From the NCBI GenBank assembly GCA_037444305.1, contig JBBIMP010000018.1, forward strand, positions 1 through 64,000: 64,000 nucleotides of DNA. Direction: 5' to 3'. Within the stretch, counting starts at the first letter, position 1, and every line of letters begins with the position of its first letter. This stretch comes from JBBIMP01 sp037444305. Lineage in GTDB: Bacteria; Acidobacteriota; UBA6911. A program made the translations under genes and the position numbers. The notes beneath the pieces were generated by a model, which did not search any database, was not told the origin of the DNA, and saw only the letters and a list, made by a program, of their open reading frames with translations. Below, in pieces: positions 52,993 to 62,277 of this stretch.

Positions 52993-54564
52993 TCAGTTCT
53001 TGCTGACGAAATTGGAGAACTCACGCAGTTTGCTCGAGCGATAGGGGCTGCGCAGTTTCAGCAGCGCCTTCTCTTCAATCTGGCGGATGCGCTCGCGCGT
53101 GACGTGGAAAAGCTCGCCCACCTCCTGCAGCGTGTATTCCTTGCCGGCGTCGTTCAGCCCGTAGCGCATCCGGACGATCTCCTGCTCGCGGGGAGACAAG
53201 GTCTGCAGAGCGGCCATGGTCACCTCGCGCAGACTGCGCCTCATGGCATCGTCATCCGGGGAGACCGCCGTCTTGTCCTCGATGAACTTGTTCAGCACCG
53301 CGTCCTTGTTGTCGGCGATACTGGCCTCCAGCGAGATCGGCTCCTGCGCGGCTTTCAAGATCTGGGTGATTTTGACCACCGGCGTCTTGAGCTCCTTCGA
53401 GAGCTCGTGAACGGTGGGCTCCCGCCCCAGCCGCTTGGAAAGCTCGTTCGAGGTCTTCAGCACGCGGTTCATGGCCTCGACCATGTGCACCGGAACCCTG
53501 ATGGTCCGGCCCTGGTCCGCGATGGCGCGCGTGATGCTCTGACGGATCCACCACGTTGCATAGGTCGAAAACTTGTGGCCCAGCCGGTAGTTGAATTTGT
53601 CTACGGCTTTCATGAGGCCCATGTTGCCTTCCTGCACCAGGTCCAGGAGATCCAGACCAGGGTAGGAATAGTGTTTGGCGATGCTGAGGACCAGCCGCAG
53701 GTTGGCGCGCACGAATTCATCCTTGGCGTGGGCCATCTGTGCCTTGTTCTCCCGGATCAAACCGAGAATGCGGCCCAGCTCCATGGTGTTGGTCAGGTGC
53801 TGTGCCTCCAGGCTTTTCCGGCGGGCAATCGCCTCGCGTACCGCCTTGGTCCTCCGGTCCACGGGCCGGCTCTTGGGCAGCTCGCACTCGTTCATCTCCT
53901 GCAGGACCTCCTCCAGCCGCCGCACCAGCGAATGCACCTGGGACTCGGAAAAGTCGATGCGGGAGAAGAGCGCGAAGATGGCTTCGCGGCACTTCTGGAT
54001 CTTGGCGAGCTCCTTTTGCCGGTCGCCGTTGCGAGACTTCTTTTTTTTCAGGCCCTCCTTCAGCGCGCGGTGCCGGACCTCCAGCTGCTTGAGGCGGCCG
54101 GTGATCTTCCGAAGCTCCTTTTCCCTGGCCAGGCCGGCCTCCGGACCGGCACTCCCCTCCTCGTCCGTCGTCTCGGTGGGTGCCGGGCTGAGCTGATCGG
54201 CCATCCGGAATACCTGGGCGGACGAGATCGAGGTCAGCGCCAGCAGCCGCAGGATGTTCGTCTGCGCCGACTCGATCTTCTTGGCCAGATAGACCTCCTC
54301 CTCGCGCGTCAGAAGGGGGATTTTGCTCATGCTGCGATAGTATATGTAGAGGGGATCCGGAGCGGCGGACGATGCTTCCCCTTTCGTGGCCAGGCGGTTC
54401 TCAACCGGCGTGCGAGGGAAGCGCACCCGATCCACGTAATTTTCGCGGGTCAGACCCGGCAACCGGTCCGAGTCGTGATCCCCGGACGCGCGCACTTCTT
54501 CAGCACCGTCGAAATCGTCCGATACCTCAACCTCTTCACGTTCTTCACAATCAACCATTTGCAT
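52993..54564 (-). CDS. rpoD: Primary sigma factor (RpoD/SigA type)
   Basis: The ATG at 54564 is preferred; an in-frame upstream start at 54600 exists. Region 1.2 reads YYRSMSKIPLLTREEEVYLA. Region 2 reads NLRLVLSIAKHYSYPGLDLL and FSTYATWWIRQSITRAIADQ. Region 3 (RIPVHMVEAMNRV-like, here IRVPVHMVEAMNRV) and region 4 (LSPREQEIVRMRYGLND, VTRERIRQIEEKALLKLR) are intact. A non-conserved insert with KKKKSRNGDRQKEL lies between 1.2 and 2. It directs core RNA polymerase to housekeeping promoters. Confidence 0.92.
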   Translation of the reverse strand: MQMVDCEEREEVEVSDDFDGAEEVRASGDHDSDRLPGLTRENYVDRVRFPRTPVENRLATKGEASSAAPDPLYIYYRSMSKIPLLTREEEVYLAKKIESAQTNILRLLALTSISSAQVFRMADQLSPAPTETTDEEGSAGPEAGLAREKELRKITGRLKQLEVRHRALKEGLKKKKSRNGDRQKELAKIQKCREAIFALFSRIDFSESQVHSLVRRLEEVLQEMNECELPKSRPVDRRTKAVREAIARRKSLEAQHLTNTMELGRILGLIRENKAQMAHAKDEFVRANLRLVLSIAKHYSYPGLDLLDLVQEGNMGLMKAVDKFNYRLGHKFSTYATWWIRQSITRAIADQGRTIRVPVHMVEAMNRVLKTSNELSKRLGREPTVHELSKELKTPVVKITQILKAAQEPISLEASIADNKDAVLNKFIEDKTAVSPDDDAMRRSLREVTMAALQTLSPREQEIVRMRYGLNDAGKEYTLQEVGELFHVTRERIRQIEEKALLKLRSPYRSSKLREFSNFVSKN

Positions 54565-55073
54565 AAGAACCCAACCCCCGGCAGGGCGCCGATGTACCAC
54601 TACCCGGCACCCCGCTGTTGATTACTTGACCTCTACGGCCGAGGCCTTGGCGGCCGGCCACCAAACCCGAGACAGAGCCTAGAATATCAGATATGTATGA
54701 CCTTAAAATGTTTCAGCCGTCGGTTGCGAAACTTCAGAACCGATCCGCCGCGCCGGGCGTCGCGAGGGTTGTCTTCCGTGATAGTACGCCGTGTGCTGCC
54801 GCCCGGTTCCCATTTAATGTTCGACCCTGGCATCTCTGTTGGCAATCCTTGGACGAGATCGCCGGAAAAATCTTCCTCTGAAATGTGAAATTTCTCTCTG
54901 CCCTCACCCGGGCTCTGCGGGATCCTTGTCGCAATCCGCAGAAAACGCATCGGTAGTTTCAAGCCGCCCTCCAATCCCCCCTGCCCCGTGAGCCCTCGCA
55001 GCCCGATTGACTCCCTCGGGCCGATTCAATATCATTTCTGCTTTCGCTATTGATCCTTCAGGAGGATTCAGGC
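54565..55073. other. 509-base gap with no supported gene
   Basis: It separates the divergent sigma-factor and ABC-transporter genes. The short open frames have no family match. A GGCCGAGGCC palindrome-like stretch stands near 54638-54660. I see no certain promoter or RNA. Confidence 0.5.
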
Positions 55074-56006
55074 GTGATCGAAGTGGAAAATCTCACCAAG
55101 GTCTACAATCAGCACAGAGCCGTTGACGGCATCTCCTTCCGGGTGGAGAAGGGAGAAATACTCGGCTTTCTCGGCCCGAACGGCGCGGGAAAAACCACAA
55201 CCATGCGCATCCTCACCTGCTACATGCCTGCCACGGAGGGTACGGCACGCGTCGCCGGGTACGATGTCTTCGAAGAGAGCATCGATGTCCGCCGGCGGAT
55301 CGGCTACCTTCCGGAAAGCCCGCCATTATATCCTGAGATGACGGTGAATTCCTACTTAAATTTTGTGGCCCGGATCAAGGGGGTGCCTTCGGCACGGCGG
55401 CGGTCCTCTGTCGATGACGTCATGCAGAAGTGCAGCATAGGCGATGTGGGCCGCAGAATCATCGGCAAGCTCTCCAAGGGCTACAAGCAGCGCGTGGGGC
55501 TGGCCCAGGCCCTGCTCAACAACCCGGAAGTCCTCATTCTGGACGAGCCGACGATCGGCCTGGACCCCAAACAGATTTTCGAAGTGCGATCCCTGATAAA
55601 AAACCTGGCCGGGGAACACACGGTCGTATTGTCGACCCACATACTCCCCGAGGTGAGCATGACCTGCAGCCGCGTCGTCATCATCGACCGCGGGAAGGTA
55701 GTCGCGCAGGATACCCCGCAGGGCCTGACCAACCAGATGAAGGGCGCGGAGAGAATCGCCCTGCAGATCGACGGGCCCCGGGAAGCCGTGCTCGAAAAGC
55801 TGCGGAGCATTGACGGCGTCCTCAGCGTCCAGGCTGGAGACGGCCAGGGTCCGGCCGCCGACTACACCGTGGAGTGCAGGCTGGAAAGCGACCTGCGGAG
55901 CGCGCTGGCCCAGGCGGTGGTTTCGCAGGGGTGGGGATTGCTCGAGTTGCGGGGCATCTCGCTGAGCCTGGAGGACGTTTTCATCAACCTCGTGACGAGG
56001 GAATAG
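55074..56006 (+). CDS. ABC exporter ATP-binding protein (Gld/ABC-2 type)
   Basis: The GTG at 55074 follows GGAGG. The 310-residue protein has Walker A GPNGAGKTT, the Q-loop region, signature LSKGYKQRVGLA, Walker B VLILDEPTIGLDP and the switch His in STHILPE. The C-terminal 80 residues form the extra domain of GldA/CcmA-like ATPases. It is the first gene of a four-gene operon with an ABC-2 permease, a GldG-like protein and a DUF4340 protein. Confidence 0.9.
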   Translation: MIEVENLTKVYNQHRAVDGISFRVEKGEILGFLGPNGAGKTTTMRILTCYMPATEGTARVAGYDVFEESIDVRRRIGYLPESPPLYPEMTVNSYLNFVARIKGVPSARRRSSVDDVMQKCSIGDVGRRIIGKLSKGYKQRVGLAQALLNNPEVLILDEPTIGLDPKQIFEVRSLIKNLAGEHTVVLSTHILPEVSMTCSRVVIIDRGKVVAQDTPQGLTNQMKGAERIALQIDGPREAVLEKLRSIDGVLSVQAGDGQGPAADYTVECRLESDLRSALAQAVVSQGWGLLELRGISLSLEDVFINLVTRE

Positions 56007-56050
56007 ACGGGCATCCGCAAGCCTGTTCAACGAAGTCGAGGGCGCGTGAT

Positions 56051-56818
56051 ATGCAAAACATACTGGCCATCTGGCAGCGTGAAATGAAGTCTTACTTCGT
56101 TTCTCCCATTGCCTACGTGGTGCTGACGGTCTTTCTGTTCCTGTCCGGCGTGTTCTTCTTCTCCATGCTCACCGCCGTGGTGCAGTCTACCATGATGCAG
56201 GGCTTCGGCCAGGGTGCGCAGCCCGTGGACGTTCCAGGGATCGTCAGCCGGAGTTTTTTCGGGACGACCAGCGTGGTGCTGCTTTTCATGATCCCCATGC
56301 TCACTATGGGGCTCTTCGCCGAGGAGAAGCGGCGGGGCACCATCGAGCTGCTCCGGACCACGCCCGTGGGCAACTTCCAGGCCATGATGGGGAAATACCT
56401 GGCCGGCGTCACCTTCCTGCTCGTGATGTTCTGCGCCAGCGGCCTGACGATGTCCGCGCTGTTCATCTACGGGCAGCCCGACCTGAAGCCGATCCTGGGA
56501 GGCTACCTGGGCCTCTTCCTGTACGGCGCCGCCCTGCTCGCGCTGGGTCTATTCATCTCCACCCTGACGGAAAACCAGATCGTCTCGGTCGTGATCACCT
56601 TCGGCGCCATCCTGATCCTGTGGCTCATCGAGGCCCTCGCGGGCGGGGCCGAGGGGGTTACGAGGGACGTTTTGAGCTACCTCTCGGTGATCGGGCACCT
56701 CGACGATTTCATCAAGGGTGTCATCGACACTTCGCACGTGGTTTTTTACCTGACCTTCGCCTTCGTTGGTCTGTTCCTGACTTATCGCTCGCTTGAATCC
56801 ATGCGGTGGAAAAGCTGA
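56051..56818 (+). CDS. ABC-2 type permease
   Basis: The 255-residue protein has an N-terminal QREMKSYFVSPIAYVVLTVF, the typical start of GldF-like permeases. It then has MGLFAEEKRRGTIELLRTTP and about six transmembrane segments. It forms the membrane channel for the ATPase encoded upstream. Its stop overlaps the start of the next gene (TGATG). Confidence 0.9.
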   Translation: MQNILAIWQREMKSYFVSPIAYVVLTVFLFLSGVFFFSMLTAVVQSTMMQGFGQGAQPVDVPGIVSRSFFGTTSVVLLFMIPMLTMGLFAEEKRRGTIELLRTTPVGNFQAMMGKYLAGVTFLLVMFCASGLTMSALFIYGQPDLKPILGGYLGLFLYGAALLALGLFISTLTENQIVSVVITFGAILILWLIEALAGGAEGVTRDVLSYLSVIGHLDDFIKGVIDTSHVVFYLTFAFVGLFLTYRSLESMRWKS

Positions 56819-58401
56819 TGAACAAGATACTTCAGAAACTCGATACGGTGGGGTTGCTGGTGCTCGTGGCCGGGGCCCTCCGCTACACCGTAACCAACGT
56901 CTGGGACCGGTGGACGCTGGCGCTGTTTATCGCGGGCAGCGTCCTGGTGGTTGCCGGGATTGCCGCCAACTACCGGCAGATCATGACGGCCCTGGGGAAA
57001 CGGTCGACGAAATACGCCACCAACTACGTGGTCTCCGTGATCCTGGTCATCGCGCTGGTGTCGGGGCTCAACTTCCTGGGGAAGCGGCACGCCAAGAGGT
57101 TCGACCTGACCGCAGGCGGCCAGTACAGCCTCGCGCCTCAGACCCTCCAGGTCCTCGACCAGCTCGTGGACGACCTCGAGATCAAGGCGTTCTTCCCCGG
57201 CGGCTCCTACCCTCCGCTCGAACAGCTGCTGACGGAATACCGGACGCGCAATCGCCGGCTGCAGTTCGAATTCATCGACCCCGACAAGAGGCCCGACACC
57301 GCGGCCCAGTTCGGCGTGACGGTTTACGGGACCTTCACCAATCCCTTTACAGGCACATCCCTGAAGTCGGGGACCGCGGTCCTGTTCTACGGGGAACGCC
57401 AGGAGAAGATCGAGAAGAGGTCGGAGGAAATCCGGGAGGAGGACATCACCAACGCCATCATAAAGGTCCAGCGCCAGGAGTCCAAGAAGATCTATTTTGT
57501 TCTCGGGCATGGGGAAAAGGACCCGGGCGTGAGCGACCGCGGCGGGTATGCGGCCGCCAAGAAGGCGCTCGAGGAGCAGGGCTACGAAGTGGGGACGGTC
57601 AACCTCGTGAGCCAGGGAGGCGTCCCTCCCGATGCGCGGGTCCTGGTAATGGCCGGGCCCACGGCGGAGCCGTTCGAGCAGGAACTGGAGTTCATGGACA
57701 CCTTTCTGAAATCGGGCGGCGGCCTGCTGCTGATGGTGGATCCATCGCCGGCGGCGTCCCTCTCCCCGTTTCTGAAGGCCTGGGGGGTGGTGCCCCACGA
57801 GGACGTGGTCCTGGACGTGAGCGGGGCAGGCCGGCTGATGGGAGCCGGACCAAGCATCCCGCTGGTAATGCAGTACGAGGGGCACAGGATCACGGACAGA
57901 TTCAACCAGATGACCTATTTCCCTTACGCCCGCTCCCTGGAAATCGCCGGCGACAAGCCGGAGGGCATCAGCATAGAACCGGTCCTCAAGGCCAATCCCA
58001 ACAGCTGGGGCGAGACCGACCTGAAGAGCTCCGAGGCGAATTTCGACGAAAAGTCCGACATCCAGGGCCCGCTGAACCTCGCCCTTGCCGTCAGCCGTGA
58101 GCCGAAGGCGCCGGCCGAGGGCGGCTCGCCGCCCACGGCGCGCATGGTGGTGGTGGGAGATTCTGATTTTGCCGCCGTGCCCTCATTCCAGTCCCAGGGG
58201 AACGGGAATCTGTTTCTCAACATGGTCAGCTGGCTGAGCCAGGACGAAGGCCTGATCTCCATCAGGCCGAAGTCCCCCCAGGACCGGCGCGTGGTGCTCA
58301 CGCAGAGCCAGCAGAGCTTGCTGAGGATTATCACGGTATTCCTGCTGCCGGGGGCCGTGCTGGCCGCGGGCATCATCGTCTGGGCCAGGCGGAGGAGATA
58401 G
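56818..58401 (+). CDS. GldG-like ABC transporter component
   Basis: The 527-residue protein has N-terminal membrane segments (TVGLLVLVAGALRY, LALFIAGSVLVVAGIAA). A large extracytosolic part follows (SLAPQTLQVLDQLVDDLEIK, then IYFVLGHGEKDPG), then a C-terminal membrane anchor (ITVFLLPGAVLAAGIIVWA). This is the GldG/DUF7088 layout. In gliding bacteria GldAFG forms a transporter needed for motility; in other phyla its role is unknown. It is coupled to the permease and followed directly by a DUF4340 gene. Confidence 0.85.
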   Translation: MNKILQKLDTVGLLVLVAGALRYTVTNVWDRWTLALFIAGSVLVVAGIAANYRQIMTALGKRSTKYATNYVVSVILVIALVSGLNFLGKRHAKRFDLTAGGQYSLAPQTLQVLDQLVDDLEIKAFFPGGSYPPLEQLLTEYRTRNRRLQFEFIDPDKRPDTAAQFGVTVYGTFTNPFTGTSLKSGTAVLFYGERQEKIEKRSEEIREEDITNAIIKVQRQESKKIYFVLGHGEKDPGVSDRGGYAAAKKALEEQGYEVGTVNLVSQGGVPPDARVLVMAGPTAEPFEQELEFMDTFLKSGGGLLLMVDPSPAASLSPFLKAWGVVPHEDVVLDVSGAGRLMGAGPSIPLVMQYEGHRITDRFNQMTYFPYARSLEIAGDKPEGISIEPVLKANPNSWGETDLKSSEANFDEKSDIQGPLNLALAVSREPKAPAEGGSPPTARMVVVGDSDFAAVPSFQSQGNGNLFLNMVSWLSQDEGLISIRPKSPQDRRVVLTQSQQSLLRIITVFLLPGAVLAAGIIVWARRRR

Positions 58402-59856
58402 ATGCGCTTCCAGGGAACACTCGTTCTGTTCGCGCTTTGCCTCGGGCTGGGAGCCTTCCTTTATTTCTATGAGTACAGGGGAGGCGCGGAGCGGGAAAAA
58501 GCGAAAGAGGAGGAAAACAGGCTCTGGAACGTCGACGCCGGCGACATCCGGCAGCTGGAGTTGACGTCCGCCGGGGAGACTCTGACCCTGGATCGTGTGG
58601 ACGACAAGGGCTGGATCATCTCCGCGCCGCGCCGGCTTTCGGCGGACGGGGACGAAGCGGACCGGATCGCCTCCGCCGCCGCCGGAATCCGCCGCGAAGC
58701 AACGGTCGAGGCAGAAGCCTCCGACCTGTCCAGGTACGGCCTGGAGCCGCCCGAGCAGGTGCTCCGGTTTGCAACCCAGGACGGAAAGCGGCATGCCATA
58801 AGATTCGGCGGCAAAAACCCAGCGGGCAGTTCCACATACGCCGTCCTGGAGGAGGGCAAGGAGGTCTTCCTGGTCGGGGGCCATGTGGCCGGCGGCTTCG
58901 CCAAGAAGCTGGACGACTTCAGGAACCGCGCGGTGCTGAACTTCGATCAATACGACACCCACATGCTGGAGATCCGGAGCGCCAAAGGCACTCTGAAGCT
59001 CGCCAAGGAAGGCGACCGCTGGTGGCTGGAGGGCGACCAGCGGCACGCGGCGGAGACTTCGCAGGTGGCGTCCATGCTGGGCGCGTTGGCGAACGGGCGC
59101 GTCGAGGAGTTTTTCGAGGAGAACCCGGCGGCCTATCCCGATCTTGGTTTCGCTGCCCCGTTGCTGCAGGTGAAGCTCGCCGTGGGGAAAGACCGCGCCT
59201 TCAAGCAGCTGGCCGTGGGCCTGGAAAAGACGAAACTGCAGCGGCCGGCCGGCCGACCCGCGCAAGGGCAGCCGGGCAAGGAGACCGAGGGCACAGCCGA
59301 AGCCGGAAGGGAGGTTTTCCTGGCGAGAGACGCTTCGCGAGAGGAGCTGTTTTTCGTAAGCCGCGAACTGGTGGACCAGCTCTCCAAAACGGTCGAGGAA
59401 CTGAGGGACAAATCGCTTGCGCTGTTTCAGCGCTGGGAGATCGATGAGGTCGTCCTCTCCAACTCGACGGGGACGGTGAAATTCGCGAAATCGGAAACGG
59501 GTGCCGACTGGCTTGTCGGGGAACAGCGGAAGAAGGCGCGCTGGGATGCCGTCAGCGGGATCCTCGACCTGCTGCAGAAGCCCGTGTTGCGCTTCATCGA
59601 CCGGCCGGAAGAACCGGCGGCCTACGGGCTCGAGAAGCCTGCGGCCCGCGTCGTCCTGAAGAAGGCAGGCGTGGTGCAGGCCGATCTTTCCCTCGGCAGG
59701 AGGACCGGCGAAGGCGTCTATGCCCGGCTCGAGGGCGAGCGGACGGTAAGGGTGGCCGCGGCCGAGGTCCTGGAGGGGCTGAGCCGCGGCGAAGCGGAGT
59801 TTTTGGAGCCCGAAGCCGAGACCGAAAAAAAGGAGGCCGGCCCGGCAAAGAAGTGA
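58402..59856 (+). CDS. DUF4340 domain protein
   Basis: The 484-residue protein has one N-terminal transmembrane segment (LVLFALCLGLGAFLYFYEY). Repeated DUF4340 units follow, each with strands like DIRQLELTSAGETLTL and RYGLEPPEQVLRFATQDG. It ends in a charged tail (EAETEKKEAGPAKK). The family regularly follows GldG-like genes and is thought to be a periplasmic partner of the transporter. The ATG follows the previous stop directly. Confidence 0.85.
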   Translation: MRFQGTLVLFALCLGLGAFLYFYEYRGGAEREKAKEEENRLWNVDAGDIRQLELTSAGETLTLDRVDDKGWIISAPRRLSADGDEADRIASAAAGIRREATVEAEASDLSRYGLEPPEQVLRFATQDGKRHAIRFGGKNPAGSSTYAVLEEGKEVFLVGGHVAGGFAKKLDDFRNRAVLNFDQYDTHMLEIRSAKGTLKLAKEGDRWWLEGDQRHAAETSQVASMLGALANGRVEEFFEENPAAYPDLGFAAPLLQVKLAVGKDRAFKQLAVGLEKTKLQRPAGRPAQGQPGKETEGTAEAGREVFLARDASREELFFVSRELVDQLSKTVEELRDKSLALFQRWEIDEVVLSNSTGTVKFAKSETGADWLVGEQRKKARWDAVSGILDLLQKPVLRFIDRPEEPAAYGLEKPAARVVLKKAGVVQADLSLGRRTGEGVYARLEGERTVRVAAAEVLEGLSRGEAEFLEPEAETEKKEAGPAKK

Positions 59857-59989
59857 CCGGCGGAAGGTGCGCCGGGGTTATACTGTCGCCGGTGTGACGG
59901 GAAGGGGCGCAGAGCCGGCCGGTGAGAGCAGCCGGCGGAAAGCCGCGGCGAAGCGGGCGAGGGCGCTGAACCCCACCGGAAGTCCCGCC

Positions 59990-60018
59990 TTGATCTGACA
60001 GGCCGATTTGGGTATACT
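59990..60018 (+). promoter_or_regulatory. Promoter of the rimP-nusA-infB operon
   Basis: TTGATC (59990-59995) and TATACT (60013-60018) are spaced by 17 bases. Transcription should begin near 60025, giving a leader of about 58 bases before rimP that contains an intrinsic terminator. Confidence 0.6.
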
Positions 60019-60041
60019 TCCTCGGCTAGCTTGTAGAGTGG

Positions 60042-60070
60042 AAAGTGGGCGGGCGCCCACTTTTTTATTT
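60042..60070 (+). terminator. Intrinsic terminator in the rimP leader, probable attenuator
   Basis: AAAGTGGGC pairs with GCCCACTTT around GGGC, followed by T-rich TTTATTTTT. It sits 13 bases before the rimP start and after the probable promoter, so it would stop most transcripts before the operon. rimP leaders with such terminators are known in other bacteria, where NusA level may control readthrough. Confidence 0.8.
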
Positions 60071-60082
60071 TTGGGGTCAAGA

Positions 60083-60568
60083 ATGGCCCAGCAAGAGGAA
60101 ACGAAGCAGCGGGAAGCTCTCGAAGCGAAGATATCCATTCTGGCCGAAAAACTCGCCGCCTCGATGGGAATGGAAGTTGTCCTGGTCGAGGTCAGAGGCA
60201 GCGGCAGCCGCACGATCGTTCGAACATTTATTGACCAGCCCGGCGGAATCTCGCTGGATGATTGCGGGAGCTTCAGCAGGCGCTTTTCGGTGCTGCTGGA
60301 TGTGGAGGACTGGATTCAGCACGGCTACACGCTCGAGGTCTCGTCGCCCGGGCTGGACCGCCCCCTGGCGAAAGAGGAAGACTTCCGGCGTTTTTCGGGC
60401 AAGGGGATTAAGATCCGGACACGCGCTCCCCTCCAGGGACAGAGGAATTTCAAGGGGAGGATCCTGGGGGTTGATGGGGGACGCGTGCGTGTGGAACTGG
60501 CGCCGGGAAGGCAGGTAGAAATCGCTCTGCCGGACATCGAGAAGGCAAATCTCCTCATAGAGATATAG
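60083..60568 (+). CDS. rimP: Ribosome maturation factor RimP
   Basis: The 161-residue protein has MGMEVVLVEVRGSGSRTIVR, FIDQPGGISLDDCGSFSRR, YTLEVSSPGLDRPL and a C-terminal SH3-like part (GRILGVDGGRVRVELAPG). These match RimP, which binds the 30S subunit precursor. The ATG at 60083 gives the normal length. It is first in the rimP-nusA-infB operon. Confidence 0.92.
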   Translation: MAQQEETKQREALEAKISILAEKLAASMGMEVVLVEVRGSGSRTIVRTFIDQPGGISLDDCGSFSRRFSVLLDVEDWIQHGYTLEVSSPGLDRPLAKEEDFRRFSGKGIKIRTRAPLQGQRNFKGRILGVDGGRVRVELAPGRQVEIALPDIEKANLLIEI

Positions 60569-60592
60569 GCCGGCCAGGCCAAGGAATGAATC

Positions 60593-62074
60593 ATGACGAA
60601 CATCATTGCCCAGACCATCAGTCAGATCAGCAAAGAGAAAAACATCGATTCGAAGATCATCATCACCGCGCTGGAAGACGCGATGGTGGCCGCAGCGCGC
60701 AAGTATTACAAGACCAACGAGGAGATCGGGGCGCGCTTTGATCCCGAGACAGGTCTGGTGGAGATCTTTGCCATCAAGCGGATCGTCGAGACGGTCGAGA
60801 ATCCGCTGCTGGAGATGTCGCTCGCAGAGGCAAAGGACGTGGACGAGACGCTGGAGGTGGACGACACGGTCGAGATCCCGAAGCCGCTGGACGTCCTGGG
60901 CAGGATCGCGGCACAGACCGCCAAGCAGGTGATCCTGCAGAAAGTGCGCGAGGCGGAGCGGCAGAACATATACGACGAATACTCCGAAAAGATCGGGGAG
61001 ATGATCAACGGGGTGGTGAAGCGGTTCGAGGGTCCCGACATGATCATCGACATCGGCAAGACCGAGGCGCTGCTCCCCTGGCGGGAACAGTCGCGGGCGG
61101 AGGCCTACAAGCAGGGCGAGCGGATAAGGGCGGTCATCGTGAAAGTGCTCCCGGTCGCCAAGGGGCCGCAGGTGATTCTCTCGCGGACGGATCCGCAGAT
61201 TCTCGTCCGGCTCTTCGAAATGGAGATCCCCGAAATCTACGACGGCACGATCGTGGTCAAGAGCGCGGTCCACGAGGCCGGGGACCGCGCCAAGGTGGCT
61301 GTGGCCTCGCTGGACCGCGACGTGGATCCGGTGGGCGCCTGCGTGGGGATCAAGGGTTCCAGGATCAACTCCGTCATCCGCGAGCTGCGGGGAGAGAAAA
61401 TCGACATTGTCCAGTGGTCGGATGACCCTGCCCAGTATGCCGCCAATGCGCTGAATCCGGCGAAGGTTTCCAAGGTCCTGATTCTCGATCCGATCGAAAA
61501 ACGGATGGAAGTGATCGTGGAGGAGAAGCAGCAATCGCTCGCCATCGGCAAGAAGGGTCAAAATGTCCGGCTGGCCTCGAAACTGATCGGATGGCAGATC
61601 GACATCAAGAGCGAAGAGCAGAAGCGCATGGAGGTGCTCAGCATCATGGAGTCGCTGACGTCTTCGTCCACGGCCCTGAGCGAGCTGGAAGGGCTCAGCG
61701 AAAAGCTCATCGAGAAGCTGGCAAATGAAGGGATTGCAAATGTCGAGCAGATTCTCGAAATGGGCGAGGAGAAGCTGAAGGAAATCCAGGGCATCGGCGA
61801 CAAGACCGCCGCGAAGATCATGGAGGCGGCGCGGGATCTTTACGAGGAGGTCGAGATCGAAGTTCCGGAAGGGGTGGAGTTGCCCACGGCGATAGGGCCG
61901 ATCACGGCGGCGCCGGAGGAGCCGGCGGCGCCAGAACCCGACGCGGCACCGGAAGAGCCGGCTACGGCTGCGCCCCTGGAGTCGATGGAAGAAACCGGCG
62001 AGGCTGACGAAGCACCCCAGGCCGGCGAGGTTGCGAGCCCGGAGGAGGAAAAGCCTGCGGAGGACATGCGGTAG
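60593..62074 (+). CDS. nusA: Transcription termination/antitermination factor NusA
   Basis: The 493-residue protein has the N-terminal RNA-polymerase-binding domain. An S1 domain follows (INGVVKRFEGPDMIIDIGKT), then two KH domains (VGACVGIKGSRINSVIREL, then LAIGKKGQNVRLASKLIGW). A helix-hairpin-helix C-terminal domain reads EKLANEGIANVEQIL and IQGIGDKTAAKIM. A Glu/Ala/Pro-rich tail ends the protein. Its start is 24 bases after rimP. Confidence 0.95.
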   Translation: MTNIIAQTISQISKEKNIDSKIIITALEDAMVAAARKYYKTNEEIGARFDPETGLVEIFAIKRIVETVENPLLEMSLAEAKDVDETLEVDDTVEIPKPLDVLGRIAAQTAKQVILQKVREAERQNIYDEYSEKIGEMINGVVKRFEGPDMIIDIGKTEALLPWREQSRAEAYKQGERIRAVIVKVLPVAKGPQVILSRTDPQILVRLFEMEIPEIYDGTIVVKSAVHEAGDRAKVAVASLDRDVDPVGACVGIKGSRINSVIRELRGEKIDIVQWSDDPAQYAANALNPAKVSKVLILDPIEKRMEVIVEEKQQSLAIGKKGQNVRLASKLIGWQIDIKSEEQKRMEVLSIMESLTSSSTALSELEGLSEKLIEKLANEGIANVEQILEMGEEKLKEIQGIGDKTAAKIMEAARDLYEEVEIEVPEGVELPTAIGPITAAPEEPAAPEPDAAPEEPATAAPLESMEETGEADEAPQAGEVASPEEEKPAEDMR

Positions 62075-62277
62075 CAGCGCGTACCGCAGCGGCAATTCCG
62101 GCAGGCGCGTCTCCGCGGGAATGGCGCCGCAGATCGGGGGAAATCGGCGGGTATCTCCCACAGCGCGCCTGCGGGCGCGCGGCAGGGCCGGTTGAAAACC
62201 GGCGCGGAGTTGATTTAACATTTGCGGTTGACCTGTCCATTGGGTGACAGGAAACCGTTTAGGGGCAAGTTGCACTA

